From assembly GCA_964603725.1 (NCBI GenBank), contig CAZRWW010000008.1, forward strand, positions 43,724 through 107,723: a stretch of 64,000 nt of DNA. The letters are read 5' to 3'. This DNA comes from CAZDKK01 sp964603725 (GTDB lineage: Bacteria > Eisenbacteria > RBG-16-71-46 > CAIMUX01 > WJJG01). Positions within the stretch are counted from its first letter, which is position 1. Every line of letters begins with the position of its first letter. Below, piece by piece: positions 53,289 through 60,716 of the stretch. The translations under genes and the position numbers were made by a program. Under the pieces are notes generated by a model that was not told the origin of the DNA, searched no databases, and saw nothing but the letters and a program-made list of their open reading frames with translations.

Positions 53289-54443
53289 ATGCCGGCCAAG
53301 GGCGACAGCAGTGCGCGCATCAAGGAGATCCGCCGCAAGAACGAGCGGCTCGATGGGCAAACGGTAGACCTGATCAAGTCGACGGCCGACGAGATCAACA
53401 AGCGCATTCTGCGCCGGGGCAAGCCCGAGCTGAAGCTGCCCGTGCGCTCGCTCGCCAACGTGACCTACTCGACCGACAAGGGCTACTTCGAGATCGGTCG
53501 CCAGAAGAAGGTGCGCACCCTGACCGTCAACACGGTCAAGACCTTCGCGCAGACGCTGCGCTTGATGAGCCTGTCGAAGGAGCTGGTCGAGACGCGCGAC
53601 TTCGCCACCAAGCGAGACGCCTACTACCAGTCGAAGAACTGGGGCGAGGCGATGTTCCATGAGCAGGATGAGTCGGACGCGGTCATGGATGACATCGAGG
53701 CCCTGTTCTCGACCCACGCACTCAGCCGCGAGCAGCTCCGCTTCATCCCCGACGAGCACGGAGGCGCGGTCGCCGGCGACTTGGTCGTCTACGATCCGGA
53801 CATCGAGACGGGCGAGATCGAGCGCATCGACTGCACGCGGTTCGGCTCGGGCGCCTACTCGATCCCCAGCTCGGTCGAGCACCTCTCCTTCGAGACCAAG
53901 GCCAAGTTCATCCTGGCGATCGAGACCGGCGGCATGTTCCAGCGGCTGCAGAGCCACAAGTTCTGGAAGAAGACGGACTGCATCCTCGTGAGCATGAGCG
54001 GCGTGCCGACGCGCTCGACGCGGCGTTTCATCCGGCTGCTGTCCGAGCAGGCGCGAATTCCCGTCTACGCCTTCGTCGATTGCGACCCCTACGGGATCTC
54101 GAACATCTACCGGACGCTCAAGGTCGGTTCGGGCAACGCCGCGCACATCAACCAGTTCTTCTGCGCTCCCGCGGCCCGCTTCCTCGGCGTCACCCCGCAG
54201 GACATCAAGGACTACAAGCTGCCGACGCACCCCCTGAAGGAAGTCGACGTCAAGCGCGCCCGCGACGCGTTGAAGAACGACCCGTTCTTCCGCGAGCACC
54301 GCCCGTGGGCCAAGGCGCTCGAGATGCTGATCAAGATGGGTGTGCGCGCCGAGCAGCAGGCCCTGGCCAAGTGGGGCCTCAACTACGTGATTGACGAGTA
54401 CCTGCCGGCCAAGCTCAAGGATCCGAAACAGTTTCTGCCCTAG
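53289..54443 (+). CDS. top6A: DNA topoisomerase VI subunit A (Spo11 homologue)
   Basis: 384 residues. The winged-helix 5Y-CAP domain has the catalytic tyrosine pair in TKRDAYYQSKNWG (Y112-Y113). The Toprim domain has Glu212 in LAIETGG and Asp264-Cys-Asp266 in FVDCDPYGISNIY. These cut both DNA strands with 2-base overhangs, the reaction conserved in meiotic Spo11. GGGAGG lies six bases before the ATG at 53289. It is 139 bases after top6B, the common B-A gene order, and both subunits look intact. Confidence 0.95.
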   Translation: MPAKGDSSARIKEIRRKNERLDGQTVDLIKSTADEINKRILRRGKPELKLPVRSLANVTYSTDKGYFEIGRQKKVRTLTVNTVKTFAQTLRLMSLSKELVETRDFATKRDAYYQSKNWGEAMFHEQDESDAVMDDIEALFSTHALSREQLRFIPDEHGGAVAGDLVVYDPDIETGEIERIDCTRFGSGAYSIPSSVEHLSFETKAKFILAIETGGMFQRLQSHKFWKKTDCILVSMSGVPTRSTRRFIRLLSEQARIPVYAFVDCDPYGISNIYRTLKVGSGNAAHINQFFCAPAARFLGVTPQDIKDYKLPTHPLKEVDVKRARDALKNDPFFREHRPWAKALEMLIKMGVRAEQQALAKWGLNYVIDEYLPAKLKDPKQFLP

Positions 54444-54484
54444 GCGCCGCGCGGGCTGGCGCGGGCGGAGGGGAGGAGGCGCCC

Positions 54485-55465
54485 ATGGAGGCCAGCGATC
54501 GCGGCCCCCGCGGCCGGCCGCTCACCCGGGTTCTCGCCTACCTCGCGATGATCCTGACGGCGTCGCTGGCGGTGGGGGCAGTGGCGGCGCTCATTCTCGA
54601 TCTGGGAGAGTCCGCGGACTCGCCCGCGCTCACGCCGATCGACCTGCTTCTGACGGGTCTCCTGCTCGCGCCGGTCCAGCTCCTGATCACGCACCTGTTC
54701 CTGCGACGCGTCGATCGCTGCGGCTGGCGGGTGATCCTCGCCGCCTGGACAGGCCCTGGGGGGAACGCCGCGCCGCCGCCCGCGCGCGGATCCCTCGGAG
54801 GCGGATCGGGCGGGCGGCAGTTCGCGCTCGGTTGGGGTCTGGCGGCCGGGATGCTGGGCCTGGTGCTGGCGGGGTGCGCGGCCGCGACCCGGTTGCACGT
54901 GGCGGGCTGGGGTCCGGTCGCCGCCGCCGGGTGGCTGCCCGCCGCGGCGACGGCGGCCGCGTCGCTGCTCGCCGCGCTCCTGCAGGGCGGTCTGGAAGAA
55001 GTGATCTTCCGCGGCTACGTCATGCACAACCTGGCGCTATGGCGCGGGCTTCCGGCGGCGATCGGGATCAGCTCCCTCGCCTTCGGAGTCGTGCACGTCG
55101 TCAATCCCGGCGCGCAGCCCATTGCACTGGCGAACGTCACCCTGATCGGGGTCTTCCTGGGGCTGCTGCGGGCTCGTTCCACGCTGTGGACTGCAATCGG
55201 GTTGCACAGCGGCTGGAACGGGCTGCTCGTGCTCCTGTCTCTGCCCTGCAGCGGGTATCGCTTTGCCGGTCTCCTGGCGATGGAGGTCTCGGGACCCGCC
55301 CTGTGGACCGGCGGCGGTTTCGGGCTCGAGGCGAGCCTGTTCGTGACGATCATCTTCGCGGCAGGCGTCGCGGTCCTGGGTCTCAGCCGAGCGGGCGGCC
55401 CCGCTCATCCAGCAGGCGCACGCGCACCGTGCGACAGCGAGCCAGCTCCTCCTCGGTCCACTTGA
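54485..55465 (+). CDS. CPBP-family intramembrane metalloprotease
   Basis: 326 residues with about eight hydrophobic segments. The Abi/CAAX-processing motifs are complete: E171-E172-V-I-F-R176-G, FGVVHVVNP (His204) and GLHSGWN (His241, Asn245). GGAGGAGG stands just before ATG 54485. The family contains prenyl-protein proteases, bacteriocin-immunity and regulated-proteolysis enzymes; which applies here is unknown. A Pro/Gly-rich loop at 95-110 is peculiar. The final 83 bases overlap the end of the convergent radical-SAM gene. Confidence 0.88.
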   Translation: MEASDRGPRGRPLTRVLAYLAMILTASLAVGAVAALILDLGESADSPALTPIDLLLTGLLLAPVQLLITHLFLRRVDRCGWRVILAAWTGPGGNAAPPPARGSLGGGSGGRQFALGWGLAAGMLGLVLAGCAAATRLHVAGWGPVAAAGWLPAAATAAASLLAALLQGGLEEVIFRGYVMHNLALWRGLPAAIGISSLAFGVVHVVNPGAQPIALANVTLIGVFLGLLRARSTLWTAIGLHSGWNGLLVLLSLPCSGYRFAGLLAMEVSGPALWTGGGFGLEASLFVTIIFAAGVAVLGLSRAGGPAHPAGARAPCDSEPAPPRST

Positions 55466-58196
55466 ACACCTCGCGGAGCACGGGGAAGGGCCCAGCCACG
55501 TGACCGGCCGCGTCCTGCAGGCGCAGGTCGAGGCGCAGGACGGCCCCGGCGCCCGGTCCTCCGGGGCCAGGCTCTCCTGGGCCGGGCTCTCCGGGGTTAG
55601 GCTCTGCGGGGCCAGGCGCTCCGGCGCCCGGTCCTCCGGGGCCGGGTCCGGCCGCCTCGCCGGTCGCCCACTCCAGCCGCAGCACGCCGCGCTTCAGATC
55701 CACCGTGCGCTGCCGGCCCTTGGAAGCCTTGAGCAGGGGCACCGCGCCGGCGGCCGCGAAAGCCTCCAGCCGCAGCTCGCGCCGCGCGCGATCGGCCAGG
55801 TCGCCCGGCACGCGCACGCGGTACTGCGCCGCCGCGGCCGCCGCCGCCAGGCTCGGCGCGCCGACCGGCACGGGGCTGTCGCCCAGGAAGGTGAGCCCCT
55901 CGGGCGCATGTTGGTTGGCCGCCGCCAGAAGGAGTCCATCGAGCGGCGCCGTGAGATGGATGTCAATGAGCTCGCGTTCGCCCTCGACCCCCAGCGGCAG
56001 CGGCGGGCCGTAGGCGATTCGCGGGTGAGGATTGTGCCCGACCGTGAAGGCGAGCGGCCAGCGCGCCATGCGCAGGACGCGATTGAGCAGCCGACCGGCC
56101 TCCAGGTGCGAGATGAACCGCAGGCGCCCGGTCTTGGCGAATAGGATGCGCCTGCGGATTGTGGTCTCTGCCCCCGCCACGATGGCTGGCGCCGGTGGGG
56201 CGGCGGCCGGTTGCGATGGACCGGTGCCCGGCGTCATCGCGGGCTCGCTGCGGCCCGGCTCCGGTGCGAGTTCGGGGCCGCCTGGCTCCAGCGCAGGCTC
56301 GCCGCCGCCGAGCGCCGCCGCCAGTCGGTCGCGGAGGCGGTCCCACGCCGCGGCGTCCAGCTCGGGGGCCAGCGCGCGCTCGTCGCCGCACGCCAGGCCG
56401 CAGCCCTGACAGCGCCCGTCGCGGCAATCCGGGCTCGTCTCGCCCCGCAGCGCTCGTTCGCGCTCGGCGCGCAGGAACGACGGGGCGATTCCCAGGTCGA
56501 TGTGATCCCAGGGCAGGCTCGCGGCCGGATCGAGCGCTCCCGTGTACGCGGCCGGATCGACTCCCGTTGTGCGGAAAGCCTCCTCCCAGCGCGCAAGATC
56601 GAAGTGATCGCTCCAGCCGTCGAAGCGGCCGCCCGCGCGCCAGGCCGCCTCAATGGCGGCGCCCAGCCGGCGATCGCCGCGCGAGAGCACGGCCTCGACG
56701 TACGAGACATCCGGGTCGTGCCACTTGACCGGCGAGAAACGCGTGTGGGCGCGCTCGCGCAGGTGCGCGATCTTCTCGTGCAGGACTTCGCGTCCGGCGA
56801 AGGCCTCCCATTGAAATGGCGTGTGGGCCTTGGGCACGAACCCGCCGATGCTCACCGTGACCCGACTGCCCGCACCGTGCCGGCGGCCGATCTCGCGGAT
56901 GCGAGCGGCCAGCGCCGCGATGGCATCCAGGTCGGCGGGGGTCTCGGTCGGCAGGCCCACCATGAAGTAGAGCTTCACGTTGCGCCAGCCGCGCGCGTAG
57001 GCTGCCTCGACCGACGCCAGCAGATCCTCGTCGCTGACGCGCTTGTTGATGACATCGCGCAGGCGTTGCGTGCCGGCCTCGGGCGCGAAGGTGAAGCCCG
57101 TCTTGCGGACCCGCGCGACCAGTTCGGCCAGCTCGACGCTGAAGGTGTCGACCCGCAGCGACGAGAAGCTCAATCCGACGCGCTGGCGGGCGAAGGCCTC
57201 CGTGAGCGCCCTTGCCAGCGGCGCGACCTGGGAGTAGTCGGCGCTCGAGAGCGACGAGAGGCTCACCTCGCTCCACCCCGTGGCGGGCAATCCCGCCGCG
57301 ATCAGATCTGCCAGGCGCTCGGGACGGCGCTCGCGCACGGGCCGGTAGAAGGTGCCCGCCTGGCAGAAGCGGCAGCCCTGCGTACAACCTCGCTGGATCT
57401 CGAGGGTGAGCCGGTCCTGCACGGCCTCGATGAGCGGCACGATCGGCCGTTCCGGATAGGGGGCCGCGTCGAGATCGGCCACGTGGGTGCGGCGCACCGG
57501 CAGCGGCACGGCCTCGATCGCGCGCATGCCCACCTGCCGTCCTGCTTCCAGGATCGGTTCGTAGAAGCGCGGCACGTAGATGCCGGGAAGCTGCGCGAGC
57601 GCCAGCAGCCGTTCGCGGCGCGGCCGGCCCCGCGTCGCCTGGAGCGCGGCGGTGATGCTGCCCACCATCTCCTCGCCGTCCCCGATGAGGAAGAAGTCGA
57701 TGAAGTCGGCCAAGGGCTCGGGATTGCCGGTGCCGGGCCCGCCGGCCGCGACGAGAGGGTCGTCCTCGCCGCGCGCGACGCTGGGCAGGGGAATGCCGGC
57801 GAGGTCGAGCAGGTTGAGGATGTTGGTGGCCAGGAGCTCGTACTGCAGCGAGAAACCGACGATGTCGAAGGCGCGGGCGGGACGGCGGCTCTCCAGCGAG
57901 AAGAGCGGCAATCCGCTGCGGCGCATGCGCGCTTCCATGTCGATCCAGGGGGCGAAGGCCCGCTCGGCCAGGGCATCGGCGCGACGATTGAGGATGTCGT
58001 AGAGGATCCGCAGGCCCTGGTGGCTCATGCCGATCTCGTAGACGTCGGGGAGGATCAGCAGCCAGCGCACGCGCTCGTCAGCCCAGGGCCTGCGCAGGAC
58101 GCCGATCTCGGTGCCCAGATAGCGCGCCGGCTGCGTGACGAGCGGCAGCAGCGCCTCGACCCCATCGGACAATGACTCGTCTGTGCGCGAGGGCAA
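55383..58196 (-). CDS. TIGR03960-type B12-binding radical-SAM protein fused to DUF2344
   Basis: 937 residues. N-terminal B12-binding-like fold (40-200; GMSHQGLRILYDIL), then radical SAM with RGCTQGCRFCQAG (C271, C275, C278 for the [4Fe-4S] cluster), LSSLSSADY and the TFAPEAGTQRLRDVINK segment typical of TIGR03960. A Cys cluster CRDGRCQGCGLAC near 615 and a Pro/Glu linker separate it from DUF2344 (about 690-937; LRFISHLEAGRLLNRVLRMA). In other bacteria these two are often adjacent genes encoded near rnfG/ribosome-related loci; here they are fused. DUF2344 is interrupted by a Gly-Pro-Glu repeat. Start is TTG at 58196 with GGGAGG six bases ahead. The reaction is not known. Confidence 0.9.
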   Translation of the reverse strand: MPSRTDESLSDGVEALLPLVTQPARYLGTEIGVLRRPWADERVRWLLILPDVYEIGMSHQGLRILYDILNRRADALAERAFAPWIDMEARMRRSGLPLFSLESRRPARAFDIVGFSLQYELLATNILNLLDLAGIPLPSVARGEDDPLVAAGGPGTGNPEPLADFIDFFLIGDGEEMVGSITAALQATRGRPRRERLLALAQLPGIYVPRFYEPILEAGRQVGMRAIEAVPLPVRRTHVADLDAAPYPERPIVPLIEAVQDRLTLEIQRGCTQGCRFCQAGTFYRPVRERRPERLADLIAAGLPATGWSEVSLSSLSSADYSQVAPLARALTEAFARQRVGLSFSSLRVDTFSVELAELVARVRKTGFTFAPEAGTQRLRDVINKRVSDEDLLASVEAAYARGWRNVKLYFMVGLPTETPADLDAIAALAARIREIGRRHGAGSRVTVSIGGFVPKAHTPFQWEAFAGREVLHEKIAHLRERAHTRFSPVKWHDPDVSYVEAVLSRGDRRLGAAIEAAWRAGGRFDGWSDHFDLARWEEAFRTTGVDPAAYTGALDPAASLPWDHIDLGIAPSFLRAERERALRGETSPDCRDGRCQGCGLACGDERALAPELDAAAWDRLRDRLAAALGGGEPALEPGGPELAPEPGRSEPAMTPGTGPSQPAAAPPAPAIVAGAETTIRRRILFAKTGRLRFISHLEAGRLLNRVLRMARWPLAFTVGHNPHPRIAYGPPLPLGVEGERELIDIHLTAPLDGLLLAAANQHAPEGLTFLGDSPVPVGAPSLAAAAAAAQYRVRVPGDLADRARRELRLEAFAAAGAVPLLKASKGRQRTVDLKRGVLRLEWATGEAAGPGPGGPGAGAPGPAEPNPGEPGPGEPGPGGPGAGAVLRLDLRLQDAAGHVAGPFPVLREVFKWTEEELARCRTVRVRLLDERGRPLG
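55545..55662 (-). repeat. Gly-Pro-rich repeat insert in DUF2344
   Basis: GC-rich near-repeats of about 12-30 bases (…ccggggccaggctctcctggg…) encode GPGGPGAGAPGPAEPNPGEP-like sequence of about 36 residues between two conserved strands of the DUF2344 domain. Confidence 0.8.
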
Positions 58197-58305
58197 TCGA
58201 TCCTCCCTGGGGGGCTACCTGCGCGGTGTCCCCCGCTCCGCCGGCCGGGGCTTCCGCGGGCCGCGGCCTCGGCGCCGACGTCAGGTTCCCGGCATCAGTT
58301 CCGCG

Positions 58306-58386
58306 GCATGAGGCCCGGGCATCAGGTGCCAGGCATGAGGCTCGGGCATCAGGTCCCCGGCATGAGGCCCGGGCATCAGGTCCCAG
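58306..58386. repeat. 27-bp tandem repeat, three copies
   Basis: gcatgaggcccgggcatcagg + 6 variable bases repeats at 58306, 58333 and 58360 with only a few changes, and a decayed partial copy precedes it. There are no unique spacers, so it is not a CRISPR. Confidence 0.95.
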
Positions 58387-58834
58387 GCCGAACGGCCGCA
58401 TCCGGCGCGACTTCCCGGAAAGGTCCCTGACGCCAGGCAAGCACTACCCCGGCCACTGCGGATCCGGCAAGCGCAATCATCGACGCTGGCCCACAGCGGA
58501 CCTCGGCGTCTCGGCTCGGTGCGCGACAAGTTCGTCGGGAGGCCCTTCGTCGGGGGGCGACGCGCGGGGGTGATTCACGAGGCTCGAGACGCACGTCAGC
58601 CAGTCGGAGGTGCTTCGGACGCGTCGTCGTGCGCCGCGTGGGGAATGACGCGTTTCAGGCGTCGTCGTGCGCCGCGGTGGGAAGGTGGCGGTACCGGGCT
58701 CACATTCGCCCGCGATTTGGGTGTTGAGAGTGGCCCCAGTCTTGCTATAGGCGCTCTTGGGGTTCCGCCCCAGAAACATGCAACAAAGAAGACGCCGGAA
58801 TCGTCAGACCTCTCGCACGCCTTGTACAATCAGC

Positions 58835-58863
58835 TTGCATCTCATCCGCGCCGGTGGTACAGT
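58835..58863 (+). promoter_or_regulatory. Candidate promoter of the HNH-protein gene
   Basis: TTGCAT (58835-58840), 17 bases, TACAGT (58858-58863): 4/6 and 4/6 matches to the sigma-70 consensus in an AT-richer patch, about 95 bases before the ATG at 58959. Confidence 0.4.
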
Positions 58864-58958
58864 CCGACGAGTTTTCCGCACGTCACGCATCCAACCGGCT
58901 GTTCTTGACAGGAATTCACGCAGGCACCCGTCCAACCCGCGTTGTTGGAGGTCTGTCC

Positions 58959-60596
58959 ATGTCTTCTCGTCCGCTGGGCGTTCACTCCGGGGGCCGTACC
59001 GCCCAGGTCGGGGGTTCCGCCGCGAACCCTGACACCGCGAGCGTTTCCTCACAGGCAGCGACGGCGTTGACGGAACCGACGGCGTTGACGCAAGCGACGG
59101 CGGCCGCGGCCGTGCCTGAGGGACACGCCGATCTGGCTCTTTTCCCGCGCAACCTGCCCGCCGCCCAGGTCCACGCCGAGCTGCGCCGCTGCTTGTCCGA
59201 GATGCACCGGGCAGAGCGAAGCGCCTTCCTGTGGTTCACCGAGCTTGTGCAACGGCGGCTCTACCGCGAGCTGGGGTATGCCTCGGTACAGGCCTATGCG
59301 TCCGAGGAGCTTGGTCTCACCGCCAATCGGGTGAACCGCTACCTGCGCCTGATGCAGGACCTCGAACGGCTGCCGCGCATCCGGGTGGCGCTCTGCGAGG
59401 GGAAGATCGGGTGGACGAAAGCCCGGGCGATCGTCAGGGTGTCCAGCCCGGCGACGGAAGCGCGCTGGTTGGCCGCGGCGGGACGGCTCGGCCGGCGTGA
59501 GCTGGAAGCGAAGGTCGTTCGCGCGCGGATGGCGGCCGCCGCCAGGCGCAGAGGCAACCCTGCCCAGCCTGAGCTGGCGGCCGCGGTCGAGCGGAGTGGG
59601 GGAGGAGGTGAAAGCGCCCGTCGCCCGGCAGCCTCGGGCGAGAGCCCGTGCGAGCTGGCGGTGGCGCCGATGGTCGAGCGCGAGGGGGATGGCATCGCGG
59701 TCGCGGCACCGCTGGATGGGAGCCAATGCTGCTCCTCCGGCGCGGAGGCGCTCACCGTGTCGCCGGGTGGCGGCGGCGAGCCGCTGACCGACGATGGGCC
59801 GGTGTCGGTGGTGCTGCGGTTTGACCCGCTGGAGCTGGCGCGTTTCGAGTCGCAGATCGAGAAGCTTCGCAAGCAGGGACGCGTGGACAGAGGGGCATCG
59901 CGGGAGCAGATCGTACTGGGCGCGCTGGAGGCGCTGGTTACCGGGCCGGAGGCCCCGTCCCGAGGCGCGGCGGACCGCCCTCTGGACCACGCGGCCGCAC
60001 CCGCCGGCGCGGGCGAGCCTGGTGCCGTGGCCGAACCCGTCGGCGCGGGCGAGCCTGGTGCCGTGGCCGCACCCGCCGGCGCGACCGGGCCCGGTGCCGC
60101 GGCCGAACCCGCCGGCGCGGGCGAGCACGGTGCGGATCACGCGCCGGGCCATGGGCTTGAGCGTGAACCGGTGACCCTTGGGCCGTCGGCGGCGGACGCT
60201 GTGCCCCGGGGCACAGTCGCAACCCCTTATAATATAGTCATATACAGGTGCGGGCTTTGTCAGGCGGCGGTTGTGCAGACGAGCCGGGGACCACTGAAGG
60301 TGGCGGCTGCCGGGGTGGCGGCCGCCGAATGCGAGGGCGTGGTGAGCACGCCGGGCAAGCCCAATCGGGCGGCCATCCCTCCAGCCTTGCGCCGGGAGGT
60401 TCTGACGCGCGATCGGCACCGCTGCCGCGCGGCCGGATGTGGGCACACGGGCTTTCTCGAGGTGCACCACATCGTGCCGCGCGAGCGAGGGGGCACCAAC
60501 CGGCCAGAGAACCTGGTCACGCTGTGCAGTCGGTGCCATGTGCTATGGCACGCGAAGAGGCTGGACGCGCGTCTGCTCGGGCCGGTTCCCGGCTAG
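58959..60596 (+). CDS. HNH endonuclease-domain protein with Ala/Gly/Pro repeat linker
   Basis: 545 residues. An N-terminal helical, DUF222-like part (about 55-200: ELRRCLSEMHRAERSAFLWF, ELGLTANRVNRYLRLMQDL) is followed by Gly/Ala-rich linker and a second conserved helix block (VVLRFDPLELARFESQIEKL). A four-fold dodecapeptide repeat comes next, then YRCGLCQ, and finally a C-terminal HNH nuclease (about 480-530: RDRHRCRAAGCGHTGFLEVH, H-I-V-P-R-E-R-G-G-T-N, NLVTLCSRCHVLWH), with Cys pairs for a structural zinc. Start ATG 58959 with GGAGGT. Such genes are often multi-copy and may belong to mobile elements or defence; no intein or group I intron is apparent. Confidence 0.8.
   Translation: MSSRPLGVHSGGRTAQVGGSAANPDTASVSSQAATALTEPTALTQATAAAAVPEGHADLALFPRNLPAAQVHAELRRCLSEMHRAERSAFLWFTELVQRRLYRELGYASVQAYASEELGLTANRVNRYLRLMQDLERLPRIRVALCEGKIGWTKARAIVRVSSPATEARWLAAAGRLGRRELEAKVVRARMAAAARRRGNPAQPELAAAVERSGGGGESARRPAASGESPCELAVAPMVEREGDGIAVAAPLDGSQCCSSGAEALTVSPGGGGEPLTDDGPVSVVLRFDPLELARFESQIEKLRKQGRVDRGASREQIVLGALEALVTGPEAPSRGAADRPLDHAAAPAGAGEPGAVAEPVGAGEPGAVAAPAGATGPGAAAEPAGAGEHGADHAPGHGLEREPVTLGPSAADAVPRGTVATPYNIVIYRCGLCQAAVVQTSRGPLKVAAAGVAAAECEGVVSTPGKPNRAAIPPALRREVLTRDRHRCRAAGCGHTGFLEVHHIVPRERGGTNRPENLVTLCSRCHVLWHAKRLDARLLGPVPG
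59993..60136 (+). repeat. 36-bp repeat, four copies, in the HNH gene
   Basis: Units at 59993, 60029, 60065 and 60101, each 36 bases, encode A-[AE]-P-[AV]-G-A-[GT]-x-[PH]-G-A-x dodecapeptides; the first two differ at only two bases. Confidence 0.9.
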
Positions 60597-60716
60597 GAAG
60601 CCAATTGGGGCTCGGCCGGATGGATTGGGGCCATGGCTCCCTTGGGGCGGGCGTGTCCGCGGTTCGGGCCTCCCCACGGGCCGTGCATCCTCTCCGGCCG
60701 GGCCTCCCCCCGGGGC

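Larger units (their letters stand above)
58197..58958. other. Divergent intergenic region with tandem and direct repeats
   Basis: 762 bases between the TTG-started radical-SAM gene (minus) and the HNH gene (plus). It holds a 27-bp tandem repeat (58306-58386), an 18-bp direct repeat (58621 and 58659) and a promoter-like pair at 58835-58863. Frames running through the 27-bp repeat on both strands (GPDARASCR nonapeptides) lack ribosome sites and family similarity. Confidence 0.5.

Noticed and set aside
51038..53458. 806-codon open frame antisense to top6B
   Set aside because: Shadow of the GHKL ATPase gene; no start signal.
58306..58386. Possible CRISPR array
   Set aside because: Repeats are contiguous 27-bp copies with no spacers and no cas genes nearby.
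58078..58440. Minus-strand frame with nonapeptide repeats GPDARASCR
   Set aside because: Produced by the 27-bp tandem repeat and overlaps the radical-SAM gene start; no ribosome site.
60220..60250. TATAATATAG promoter-like box inside the HNH gene
   Set aside because: It encodes PYNIVIYRC, which looks like a conserved segment of the protein, and no suitable -35 box or downstream gene exists.
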